From: Rhizobium sp. ICMP 5592
GTDB lineage: Bacteria; Pseudomonadota; Alphaproteobacteria; Rhizobiales; Rhizobiaceae
DNA: 64,000 nucleotides
Reading direction: 5' to 3'
Assembly (NCBI RefSeq): GCF_009498525.1
Contig: NZ_QSNT01000004.1
Location: forward strand, 376,932-440,931
The notes under the pieces were generated by a model. The model saw only the letters and a program-made list of their open reading frames with translations, had not been told where the DNA came from and did not search any database. The translations under genes were made by a program, and so were the position numbers. Positions 27,007 through 35,418 of this stretch are shown here, piece after piece. The number at the start of each line of letters is the position of its first letter. The stretch's first letter is position 1.

Positions 27007-28224
27007 TCAGGCGGCGCAGGAAGCGCTCTGGACTGCCGGAGCCGAACGGCGGTCGAGCGCGCCGCTCCAGAGGGTGAGGACGAGGGCGGCGGCGACCAAG
27101 ATCGCGCCGACCCAGGGCGTGGCGCCAAGGCCGAGCGAGGATTCCACCACCAGACCGCCGATCCAGGCACCGGCGGCAATGCCGAGGTTGAAGGCAGCGA
27201 TGTTGAGCGCCGAGGCGACATCGACGGCTGCGGGGCGCACCTCACGGGCAAGCTGGACGACATAGAGCTGCAGGCCCGGCACGTTGGCGAAGGACAGGAA
27301 GCCGAGGGCGGCCAGCGTCGGAATGGCCAACCATGGCGAAACCGCCGTGAAGCTGAAGAGCACAAGTACGATCGCCTGGGCGAGGAAGAGCCATGTCAGC
27401 GCCTTGACCGGATTGCCGTTGGCAAGGCGACCGCCGACGACATTGCCGATGGCGATAGCAATGCCGTAGAGCACCAGGATCAGGCTGACGGCCGATGCGG
27501 CAAAACCGGTCACGTCCTGCAGGATCGACGCCAGGAAGGTGAAGGCAACGAAAGTGCCGCCGTAGCCCAGCGCCGTCATGGCGAAGACGATCAGCAGACG
27601 GGCGCTTCCGAGCACGCGAAGCTGTTCGCCGATACCGGCCGCCGGTGCCTTCTTCAGGTTCGACGGCAGCAACAGCGCGATGCCGGCAAAAGCGACGACG
27701 CCAAGGACAGCGACGGCGGCAAAGGTAGCACGCCATCCGAAGGTCTGGCCGATGAGCGTGCCGAGCGGAACGCCGGTGACGATGGCGACCGTCAGGCCCA
27801 TGAACATCATGGCGATCGCCGAGGCGCGGCGGTTTTCGGGGACGAGATCGGCCGCAATGGTCGAGCCGACGGAGAAGAAGACACCATGGGCGAAAGCCGA
27901 AAGCACCCGGGCGACGAGCAGGAACTCATAGCCGGGGCTCAACGCCGCCATACCGTTGCCGACGATGAAGAGCGCCATCAGGCCGAGCAATAGCGGCTTG
28001 CGCTCGATACGGCCGGTGAGTGCCGTCAGGATCGGCGCGCCGAAGGTGACGCCGAGCGCGTAGACGCTGACGATGAGGCCGGCAAGCGGCAGGGTGATGT
28101 GAAGATCATTCGCGACGGTCGGCAGCAGGCCGACGATGACGAATTCGGTGGTGCCGATCGCATAGGCTGCGATCGTCAGGGCAAAGAGAGCGAGTGGCAT
28201 GAGATGACCCGATCGAAAAGACAT
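27007..28224 (-). CDS. MFS transporter, AraJ/SotB-like efflux family
   Basis: The 405-residue protein has 12 predicted membrane helices and the DHA1-type motifs: IGTTEFVIVGLLP in helix 1, the motif A-like loop GRIERKPLLLG and the helix 5 proline-glycine stretch IVTGVPLGTLIG. Such proteins (AraJ, YdhP, SotB) export sugars or drugs. The ATG at 28224 is chosen because GGAGGA lies about 8 bp upstream; a much longer open frame is not real. It is divergent from a LysR gene 121 bp away that likely controls it, and it precedes an aldo/keto reductase in the same operon. Confidence 0.85.
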   Translation of the reverse strand: MSFRSGHLMPLALFALTIAAYAIGTTEFVIVGLLPTVANDLHITLPLAGLIVSVYALGVTFGAPILTALTGRIERKPLLLGLMALFIVGNGMAALSPGYEFLLVARVLSAFAHGVFFSVGSTIAADLVPENRRASAIAMMFMGLTVAIVTGVPLGTLIGQTFGWRATFAAVAVLGVVAFAGIALLLPSNLKKAPAAGIGEQLRVLGSARLLIVFAMTALGYGGTFVAFTFLASILQDVTGFAASAVSLILVLYGIAIAIGNVVGGRLANGNPVKALTWLFLAQAIVLVLFSFTAVSPWLAIPTLAALGFLSFANVPGLQLYVVQLAREVRPAAVDVASALNIAAFNLGIAAGAWIGGLVVESSLGLGATPWVGAILVAAALVLTLWSGALDRRSAPAVQSASCAA

Positions 28225-28345
28225 CCGGAATCCTCCGGCTGCGCTGGTTCTTGTTCGGACAGAATATGGGCTCAAGACATTCGTTCGATAATCACCTATA
28301 TAAACTGAACACTTGTGAATTGAATTCAAAGCAGCGAGGCGAAGA

Positions 28346-29242
28346 GTGGATAATCGCGCCGGGGAAATGGATGTCTTCGTCCAGGTGGCCGAGCTTCGTA
28401 GCTTCTCGGCCGCCGGGCGGAAATTGCGCCTGTCGCCCTCTGCCGTCAGCAAGCTCGTCACACGTCTGGAGGACCGGCTCGGCACGCGCCTTCTGGTACG
28501 CACCACCCGCTCTTTGCAATTAACGCCGGAAGGCGAGATCTATCTCGAGCGGGCGCAGGCGATCCTCGCCGATATTCAGGAGACCGAGCGCATGGTCGCA
28601 GCCGGCGGAGCGGCGGTGCCGCGCGGCCGGCTGCGTGTCAGCGCCTCGGTTGCCTTTGGTGTTTGTTGTCTCGTGCCGCTCATTCCCGATTTCCTGAGGC
28701 GCTATCCCGAGATCGAACTCGATATCTCGCTGACCGACAGCGTCATCGACATCATCGGCGAGCGCGCCGACGTGGCCATTCGCGTGGGCTCGCTGCGCGA
28801 CAGTTCGCTCAAAGCCCGCAAGCTTCTCGAAAGCCGCCGCGTCATCGTCGCATCACCCGCCTATATCGCAAGGGAGGGCGTGCCGGCGACGCCGGATGAT
28901 CTCGATCATCACAATTGCCTGACATTCAACTTTCGACCGACCGCCGAGGGCTGGTCGTTTCGCGATCCGCGCACCGGCTCAGTCTTCGTGAAGCCTGTAT
29001 TCGGCAATCTCCAGGCCAATAACGGGCCGACCGTGCGCAGCCTCTGCCTGGAGGGCGTGGGGCTTGCCCGCGTCGGCCAATTCCATGTCCAACCGGACCT
29101 CGACGCCGGGCGTCTGGTGCCGGTGCTCGAAGACTTCAATCCCGAGGATATCGAGATGATCCACGCCGTCTATGCCGGCCACGACCATCTTGCCGCCCGC
29201 ATCCGCGCCTTTATCGACTTCCTGGCCTCGCGAATCGCGTAA
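28346..29242 (+). CDS. LysR family transcriptional regulator
   Basis: The 298-residue protein has the N-terminal LysR helix-turn-helix (FVQVAELRSFSAAGRKLRLS and AVSKLVTRLEDRLGTRLL) and a C-terminal substrate-binding domain with RGRLRVSASVAFG and VAIRVGSL-DSSL. This is the CrgA/YafC-like subgroup commonly found next to MFS and reductase genes. The start is a GTG at 28346 with a GCGAGG site; an ATG at 28367 is an alternative. It is divergent from the MFS/aldo-keto reductase operon, its probable target. Confidence 0.88.
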   Translation: MDNRAGEMDVFVQVAELRSFSAAGRKLRLSPSAVSKLVTRLEDRLGTRLLVRTTRSLQLTPEGEIYLERAQAILADIQETERMVAAGGAAVPRGRLRVSASVAFGVCCLVPLIPDFLRRYPEIELDISLTDSVIDIIGERADVAIRVGSLRDSSLKARKLLESRRVIVASPAYIAREGVPATPDDLDHHNCLTFNFRPTAEGWSFRDPRTGSVFVKPVFGNLQANNGPTVRSLCLEGVGLARVGQFHVQPDLDAGRLVPVLEDFNPEDIEMIHAVYAGHDHLAARIRAFIDFLASRIA

Positions 29243-29276
29243 AACGACCTGAACTCCTCAAGCCAGAGAGCAAGAT

Positions 29277-29936
29277 TTGGAAACGGCGCTTTACCTCCCG
29301 ATCAAGAATTTCCTTGAGGCGGCCGGCTATATGGTGAAGGGCGAGATCGGGAATTGCGATCTTGTCGGGCTCAGTGACGGTGAGCCGCCGGTCGTCGTCA
29401 TTTGCGAGTTGAAGCTGAGTTTCAATCTCGAACTCGTGCTGCAGGCTGTCGACAGGGCTGCGGCCAGTGACGAGGTCTGGATTGCCGCCCGCGTCTCGGC
29501 AAAGGGCAAGGGACGAGAGAGCGACCGACGCTTTCGCGATCTCTGCCGCCGGCTCGGCTTCGGCATGCTGGCGGTCTCCGATAGCGGTCTGGTCGACATC
29601 ATCGTCAGCCCGGTTGCGTTGATGCCGCGCAAGAATCTCCGCAAGCGTTCGCGTCTTGTCGAGGAACATCGGCGGCGCAAGGGCGATCCCGCGCTTGGCG
29701 GCAGCACGCGCTCGCCGATCATGACCGCCTATCGCCAGCAGGCACTTACCTGCGCGGCCGCCATCCAGAATGGCCTGCAACGACCCAAGGACATTCGCGC
29801 CAGCGCTCCAAAGGCCGCTCAAATCCTGCAGGATAATGTCTATGGCTGGTTCGAACGCGTCGACCGCGGGATTTACAGTTTGACGGCGCTTGGTGTGGAA
29901 GCACTCGACCGCTGGCCACAGACAGAAACGCCTTAA
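29277..29936 (+). CDS. DUF2161 family protein, PD-(D/E)XK nuclease-like fold
   Basis: The 219-residue protein shows a nuclease-like core: Asp28 in GNCDLVGL and Glu44/Lys46 in VVVICELKLS form a D...E-x-K arrangement. The C-terminal part (YGWFERVDRGIYSLTALGVEAL) looks like a winged helix. This matches DUF2161, annotated as a PD-(D/E)XK-type phosphodiesterase family of unknown role. The start is an uncommon TTG at 29277 with a weak AGAGAG site; no better start exists in frame. It follows the LysR gene by 34 bp, possibly co-transcribed but functionally unrelated. Confidence 0.75.
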   Translation: METALYLPIKNFLEAAGYMVKGEIGNCDLVGLSDGEPPVVVICELKLSFNLELVLQAVDRAAASDEVWIAARVSAKGKGRESDRRFRDLCRRLGFGMLAVSDSGLVDIIVSPVALMPRKNLRKRSRLVEEHRRRKGDPALGGSTRSPIMTAYRQQALTCAAAIQNGLQRPKDIRASAPKAAQILQDNVYGWFERVDRGIYSLTALGVEALDRWPQTETP

Positions 29937-30210
29937 GCAGAAAGATGGAAAAATTCCGGCGAAACCGCATTAAATTTCGGTAATATTCTTAAATTTTTGC
30001 AATAAAAACATGATCAATATTTAATTTGTAAAACACAATTGGCGGATCATATTAATCATCAACGCCAATTCTTTTTTATACTTTGCATTCCTCAATAAAA
30101 TCTGGAAGCAGAGGCTCCCGGAAAGAATTGGCGTCCACCCATTCGACGCCTGGTCCCTGACATGGACCCAAGACGCCATATCGCCAACGATCTCGTAAGG
30201 GACTTTCGCC

Positions 30211-31716
30211 ATGTCATCTCTTCTTCGCAAACACCGCACCGCAGCCATCGTCGGAGCCGCCATCATCGTCGGCGCCGGCACCCTGCCCTTTGCCTTTAAC
30301 ACCCCCGCTGCCGTCGCCTCGGCCGCCGAGCCTAGCGGCATCATCGCACCTGGCGGCTCCTTCGCGCCGATCGTCGACGCCGACAAGCCGGCCGTCGTCA
30401 CCGTCACCACGACGATGAAGGCGACCGACACCCGCGCGGATACCAGCAATTCGCCGATGGACGAGCAGTTCCGCCAGTTCTTCGAGAATCAGGGCATTCC
30501 CTTCCCGCAGCAACAGGCACCTCAGCGCCATCAAAGCCAGAGCGCCATGGCGCTCGGTTCGGGCTTCATCATCAGTCCTGATGGCGTCATCGTCACCAAC
30601 AATCATGTCATTGAAAATGCCACCAACATCAAGGTGACGCTGGATGACGGCACCGAACTGCCCGCCAAGCTCCTCGGTGCCGACGCCAAGTCCGACCTTG
30701 CCGTTCTGAAGATCCAGGCACCGAAGCCACTCGCCACCGTCGCCTGGGGTGATTCCGACAAGCTGAAACTCGGCGACCAGATCCTGGCGATCGGCAACCC
30801 CTTCGGCATCGGCACGACGGTCACCGCCGGCATCGTCTCGGCCCGTGGCCGTGACCTCCACAGCGGCCCCTATGACGACTTCATCCAGATCGACGCACCG
30901 ATCAACCACGGCAATTCCGGCGGCCCGCTGGTCGACCGCGAGGGCAATGTCGTTGGCATCAACACCGCCATCTACTCGCCGAACGGCGGCAGCGTCGGCG
31001 TCGGCTTTGCTATCCCCTCGGATGAGGCCAAGGCGATCGTTGCCAAGCTGGAAAAGAACGGCTCGATCGACCACGGCTATCTTGGCGTCGCCATTCAGCC
31101 GGTCACGTCTGATATCGCCAATGCCGTCGGCCTGTCCCAGGCACAAGGCGCCCTGGTCGCCAGCGTTAACGACGGCACGCCGGCGGCCCGCGCCGGCATC
31201 AAGAGCGGTGACATTGTCACGGCGGTCAATAGCGAGGCAGTGAAGACGCCCAAGGATCTGTCCCGCCTCGTCGCCGATCTCTCCCCGGGCGACAAGCGTT
31301 CGCTCACCGTCTGGCGCGATGGCAAGAGCATGGACGTCAATGTCACCATCGGCGGCAATGACGACAGCAAGCAGGCCGCCAATGAAAGCGGTGACGGAAA
31401 AGTCCAGCCGTCCAACCAGCCGAGCATCGGCGTCGGCCTTGCCAACCTGACCCCTGATCTCAGGGAGCAGCTGAACCTTCCCCATAGCGTTCAGGGCGCC
31501 GTCGTCGCCAGCGTCAACCCGGACAAGTCGGCCGCTGCCGCCGGCATCCAGGCCGGCGACGTCATCGTCTCGGTCAACGACCAGCCGGTGCATAGTGCCC
31601 ATGATGTTCAGAGCGCAGTCGCAGAGGCCGGCAAGGCTGGCCGCAAGTCCGTCCTGCTGCTGATTGAACGCGGCGGAGACAGGACTTTCGTGGCCGTACC
31701 GTTCTCCGCTGCTTGA
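30211..31716 (+). CDS. degP: Periplasmic serine protease, Do/DegP family
   Basis: The 501-residue protein has an N-terminal membrane/signal segment (about residues 11-40). A trypsin-like domain follows with triad His132 (NNHVIENA), Asp162 (KSDLAVLK) and Ser236 (HGNSGGPL). Two PDZ domains (about 285-380 and 405-497) each have a GI-x-x-GDVIV-like core. This is the standard DegP/DegQ architecture for envelope protein quality control. It is preceded by a 270-bp AT-rich gap and closed by a strong intrinsic terminator, so it is a single-gene unit. Rhizobia carry several paralogues, so the exact ortholog name is not certain. Confidence 0.9.
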   Translation: MSSLLRKHRTAAIVGAAIIVGAGTLPFAFNTPAAVASAAEPSGIIAPGGSFAPIVDADKPAVVTVTTTMKATDTRADTSNSPMDEQFRQFFENQGIPFPQQQAPQRHQSQSAMALGSGFIISPDGVIVTNNHVIENATNIKVTLDDGTELPAKLLGADAKSDLAVLKIQAPKPLATVAWGDSDKLKLGDQILAIGNPFGIGTTVTAGIVSARGRDLHSGPYDDFIQIDAPINHGNSGGPLVDREGNVVGINTAIYSPNGGSVGVGFAIPSDEAKAIVAKLEKNGSIDHGYLGVAIQPVTSDIANAVGLSQAQGALVASVNDGTPAARAGIKSGDIVTAVNSEAVKTPKDLSRLVADLSPGDKRSLTVWRDGKSMDVNVTIGGNDDSKQAANESGDGKVQPSNQPSIGVGLANLTPDLREQLNLPHSVQGAVVASVNPDKSAAAAGIQAGDVIVSVNDQPVHSAHDVQSAVAEAGKAGRKSVLLLIERGGDRTFVAVPFSAA

Positions 31717-31737
31717 GGCCCACACAAATCATCGATC

Positions 31738-31772
31738 GCCCCGCTTCTGGCAACGGAAGCGGGGCTTTTTTT
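31738..31772 (+). terminator. Rho-independent terminator of the degP-like gene
   Basis: A 10-bp GC-rich stem (GCCCCGCTTC with GAAGCGGGGC, 31738-31747 and 31756-31765) with an 8-base loop is followed immediately by seven T residues (31766-31772). It starts 21 bp after the stop codon. Confidence 0.92.
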
Positions 31773-31986
31773 AGAAGCGGCGATGGCGATGGGCGATCAT
31801 TTCCACAGAACATATGTTTCCGCCTCCCACCCTGATCTTTTTGTCCAAACTCCGCCTTGGTGATGATAAAGAAGAAAGAGAGCGGCGGATATCAACTGCC
31901 CTCCAGCGGGCTTGCGCCCCGCTAATAACATCGACGGTATAGGGCTTCAGGACTTTGGTCGGGGCTGAGTGGCAGCAGGAGTTGGA

Positions 31987-32622
31987 GTGACCGATCCATA
32001 CGACATTCTCGGCGTCGGGCGCGATGCGAGCGACGAGCAGATCAAGGCGGCCTATCGCAAACGGGCAAAAGGGGCGCATCCGGATTCCGGCGGCGATACT
32101 GAGGCCTTCGGGCGGCTGCAGAAGGCCTATGAGCTGCTTCTGGATCCTGTGCGTCGCAAGGTCTTCGACGATACCGGTTACGATGTCGAGCTGACCGATG
32201 CCGTCGATCTGCAGGCGCTGGTCGCCATCGAGAAGCTGATCACCGAGATGGTTCTGGACGAACGCGAGCCGGGAACCTTCGATCCGGTTGCCCATATGCG
32301 CGCCAGTCTCCTGGAAGAAATCCGCAAGGCGAATTTCAGCAAGAGCGAGTTGGAACGCCATTCCGATCGCATCCGCCTTCATCTGGACCGCCTGGGAAAG
32401 CGTCCCGGCAAGGATGTCGTCGGCCATATGCTGCGCGCCCGTATCAAGGCCATTGCCACGGCGATCGGCGAGACGGATGCCAAGATCGGCGCGACCGAAC
32501 GCGCCTGCGACATGCTCGACGGCTACCTCTATGTGATGGATACGCCGATGCTCGAGGACGAGGCAGAAGACCCGGAGATCGAATGGGATGAGGCTGTCGA
32601 GGCCCGTTCCGCGGCCCAGTAA
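31987..32622 (+). CDS. J-domain (DnaJ-like) protein
   Basis: The 211-residue protein starts with a J-domain (residues about 1-65: DPYDILGVGRDASDEQIKAA, an HPD motif in KGAHPDSGG, and AFGRLQKAYELLLDPVRR). It continues with an acidic, helical C-terminal region lacking the Gly/Phe linker and zinc fingers of DnaJ. It is thus a class III Hsp40 that would stimulate an Hsp70, with client specificity unknown. The GTG at 31987 follows an AGGAG site; another GTG at 31969 is possible. Confidence 0.8.
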   Translation: MTDPYDILGVGRDASDEQIKAAYRKRAKGAHPDSGGDTEAFGRLQKAYELLLDPVRRKVFDDTGYDVELTDAVDLQALVAIEKLITEMVLDEREPGTFDPVAHMRASLLEEIRKANFSKSELERHSDRIRLHLDRLGKRPGKDVVGHMLRARIKAIATAIGETDAKIGATERACDMLDGYLYVMDTPMLEDEAEDPEIEWDEAVEARSAAQ

Positions 32623-32755
32623 TCTCCCCAGGTGATATGCCTCCACCGCTGCCGGAACTTTCGACCGGCAACCGGGTTTTCCTTCCGTGTTGTTGTCGAA
32701 ATCCGACGGCGCCATGCGACCAGCATCGGCTCCACGGATTACACAGGAGGATATC

Positions 32756-33469
32756 ATGATCAACGAAGACGGTTATGTGCCGGCCGCCGAGCTGGCGCAA
32801 AGAAACGGTGTGCGTTTTCCGAACGAAAGTATCGAATACCGGCAGGCGCGTGACGCGCTGCTCGCCGAGGAGATCGAGCTACGCCGCCATATAGAGCGCG
32901 TCGCGGCGCAACGGCGGGCGCTGCCGCCCGGTGGCATCGTGAAGAAGCATTATCAGTTCATCAGTCCCGACGGCCCCCTCGACTTTGCCGATCTGTTCGA
33001 CGACAAGGAAAGCCTGCTGGTCTACAGCTTCATGTTCGGGCCGGAGCAGACGCGGCCCTGCCCGATGTGCACATGCCTGCTTTCAGCGCTGGAGGGCGAG
33101 GTGCTCGACATCGAGCAGCGGATGGCCATCGCCGTCGTGGCGCGGTCGCCGATCGACAGGTTGATGGATTTCAAGCGGGAGCGCGGCTGGCGCAACCTGC
33201 CGCTCTATTCCGATCCGACCGGCGAGTATAGCCGCGACTATCGCGCACTCGGCCCGGGCGGCAGCGACGATGCCGCCGTCAATGTGTTCACGCGACGGGA
33301 CGGAATGATCCGGCATTTCTGGGGTGAAGAAATGGGTCCGGTGACAGCCGATCCCGGTCAGGATCCGCGCGGCGCCCCGGACCTCATGCCACTGTGGACG
33401 ATCCTCGACATGACCCCTGAAGGACGGGCAAGGGACTGGTATCCAAAGCTCTCCTACGGACGCGCGTGA
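32756..33469 (+). CDS. DUF899 thioredoxin-like family protein
   Basis: The 237-residue protein matches the DUF899 pattern: LAEEIELRRHIERVAAQRR, LPPGG and an F-x-x-P-DGPLDFADLF-D-K-LLVYSFMFGP segment. A Cys pair follows (CPMCTCLLS), then the VARSPIDRLMDFKRERGW block. The fold is thioredoxin-like, and the family is of unknown function in bacteria. AGGAGG lies 6 bp before ATG 32756. It follows the J-domain gene by 133 bp on the same strand. Confidence 0.85.
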   Translation: MINEDGYVPAAELAQRNGVRFPNESIEYRQARDALLAEEIELRRHIERVAAQRRALPPGGIVKKHYQFISPDGPLDFADLFDDKESLLVYSFMFGPEQTRPCPMCTCLLSALEGEVLDIEQRMAIAVVARSPIDRLMDFKRERGWRNLPLYSDPTGEYSRDYRALGPGGSDDAAVNVFTRRDGMIRHFWGEEMGPVTADPGQDPRGAPDLMPLWTILDMTPEGRARDWYPKLSYGRA

Positions 33470-33560
33470 GCGGCGCATACTAGCCGTCGGCCAAGCCAAC
33501 CGACTAGCGACGAAGGGGATGACAGCGGCGGGCGCGTCGGATATAAAACCGGTGCGACTC

Positions 33561-33608
33561 ATGAAGGAGGCTCGTTCGATGAGAAATTTCGGCACCCATA
33601 AACGCTGA
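33561..33608 (+). CDS. Possible leader peptide upstream of the ABC exporter
   Basis: A 15-codon frame (MKEARSMRNFGTHKR) lies 79 bp upstream of the exporter. Inside it, an AAGGAGG stands 8 bp before a second ATG at 33579 that would give a 9-residue peptide. No regulatory hairpins typical of attenuation were recognised, and coding cannot be shown from sequence alone. Confidence 0.25.
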   Translation: MKEARSMRNFGTHKR

Positions 33609-33687
33609 ACAGCGCTGCCGGATGTGGACTGCTGTTCTGTCCATTCTTGTCTGATCCTGTCTTCTCCCATGCCCATGGAGGGCATTC

Positions 33688-35409
33688 ATGCTTCGTCGCT
33701 TCTTTTCCTATTATGCGCGTTACAAGACGCTGTTTTTCCTTGATTTCGGCTGCGCCGTCGTCGCCGGCCTGCTTGAGCTAGGCTTTCCGCTGGCGGTCAA
33801 GCTGTTTGTCGATCAATTGTTGCCCGGCCGTGACTGGGGTCTGATTGCAGCAACCACCGCCGTGCTGCTGATGGTCTATGCGTTGTCGACCGGCCTCTCG
33901 GCGATCGTCAACTATTGGGGCCATGCGCTCGGCATCTCGATCGAATCCGACATGCGCCGCCAGGCCTTCGATCATATCCAGAAGCTCTCCTTCCGCTACT
34001 TCGACAACAACAAGACCGGTCATCTGATCACCCACGTCACCAAGGATCTCGAGGAAGTGGGCGAAATCGCCCATCATGGTCCCGAGGACATGTTCATCGC
34101 GATCATGACCTTCATCGGCGCCTTCCTGCTGATGTTTTCGGTGCATTGGAAGCTGGCGCTGCTGACAACGACCATCGTACCGTTCATGACTTGGCTGGTC
34201 AGCCGCTATGGCGCCAAGATGACCAAGAATTCGCGCAGCCTGTTTGGCAAGGTCGGCGACTTCAACACGCGCATGCAGGAAACCGTCGGCGGCATCCGCG
34301 TGGTCAAGGCTTTTGCCAACGAGACATACGAGAGCCAGCTCTTTGCCGGCCATAACGAGGATTACAAGGCCACCAAGCTGGATGGCTATGCCTATATGAC
34401 CGCCGGCATAGCGCTGAGCTATTTCAGTACGCGCGTGGTGCAGCTCGTCGTCATGATGGCCGGAACCTGGTTCGTCATATCGGGAGAGCTGAGCTATGGC
34501 GGCTTCATCAGCTTCCTGCTTCTCATCAACGTCTTCTTCCGCCCGATCGACAAGATCACGTCTGTGATCGAGACCTACCCAAAGGGTATTGCCGGCTTTA
34601 GGCGTTTCCTGTCGCTGATCGACACGCAGCCTGATCTGGCCGACCGTCCGAACGCGACGGAGGTCAAACAGCTCAAGGGCAATATCGCCTACAAGGATGT
34701 CAGCTTCGGCTATTCGGAGCACGGCACGATCTTCGAGAGCCTGAACCTGACGATCACGGCCGGCGAGACCGTGGCCTTCGTCGGCGCTTCGGGAACAGGC
34801 AAGACGACGATCTGCTCGCTGCTGCCGCGCTTCTATGACGTGACGGGCGGCGGCATCACCATCGACGGCATCGATATCCGCGACATGACACAGGCCTCCC
34901 TGCGCAGCCAGATCGGCATCGTGCAGCAGGACGTGTTCCTGTTCGGATCGACCATTCGCGAGAACATCGCCTATGGGCGGCTCGGCGCGACCGATCAGGA
35001 GATCATGGAGGCGTTGCGCCGCGCGTCGCTCGATGAATTTGTGTCGTCCCTGCCCGCTGGTCTCGACACGCCGACCGGCGAACGCGGAGTGAAGCTGTCG
35101 GGCGGCCAAAAGCAGCGCCTGGCCATCGCCCGCATCTTCCTCAAGAACCCGCCGATCCTGATCCTCGACGAGGCGACCTCGGCGCTGGACACGGCCACCG
35201 AATACGCCATCCAGCATGCACTGGCCGATCTGTCGACGGGACGCACGACCCTGGTGGTGGCGCACCGGCTCGCCACTATCCGCAACGCCGACCGCATCAT
35301 CGTCATGGGACCCAACGGCATCCTCGAACAAGGCACACATGCCGAACTGCTCGCCCGCAACGGCGCCTATGCACGGCTGCACAACGCCCAGTTCGGAGCC
35401 TTGGTGTAA
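33688..35409 (+). CDS. ABC exporter, fused permease and ATPase (MsbA/LmrA-like half transporter)
   Basis: The 573-residue protein has six membrane helices in residues about 1-310 and a nucleotide-binding domain in the C-terminal half. Walker A is GASGTGKTT (near residue 368), the signature is LSGGQKQRLAIARIFLKNP and Walker B is ILILDEATSALD. A switch His follows in VVAHRLAT. Homodimers of such proteins export lipids, drugs or peptides; the cargo is unknown. A GGAGGG site precedes the ATG. The convergent radical-SAM gene ends 9 bp away, leaving no room for a separate terminator. Confidence 0.87.
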   Translation: MLRRFFSYYARYKTLFFLDFGCAVVAGLLELGFPLAVKLFVDQLLPGRDWGLIAATTAVLLMVYALSTGLSAIVNYWGHALGISIESDMRRQAFDHIQKLSFRYFDNNKTGHLITHVTKDLEEVGEIAHHGPEDMFIAIMTFIGAFLLMFSVHWKLALLTTTIVPFMTWLVSRYGAKMTKNSRSLFGKVGDFNTRMQETVGGIRVVKAFANETYESQLFAGHNEDYKATKLDGYAYMTAGIALSYFSTRVVQLVVMMAGTWFVISGELSYGGFISFLLLINVFFRPIDKITSVIETYPKGIAGFRRFLSLIDTQPDLADRPNATEVKQLKGNIAYKDVSFGYSEHGTIFESLNLTITAGETVAFVGASGTGKTTICSLLPRFYDVTGGGITIDGIDIRDMTQASLRSQIGIVQQDVFLFGSTIRENIAYGRLGATDQEIMEALRRASLDEFVSSLPAGLDTPTGERGVKLSGGQKQRLAIARIFLKNPPILILDEATSALDTATEYAIQHALADLSTGRTTLVVAHRLATIRNADRIIVMGPNGILEQGTHAELLARNGAYARLHNAQFGALV

Positions 35410-35418
35410 GGGCTACCT

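Noticed and set aside
30214..31725. A 503-codon minus-strand frame opposite the degP-like gene
   Set aside because: The plus strand has signal peptide, catalytic triad, two PDZ domains and a terminator. The antisense frame has none.
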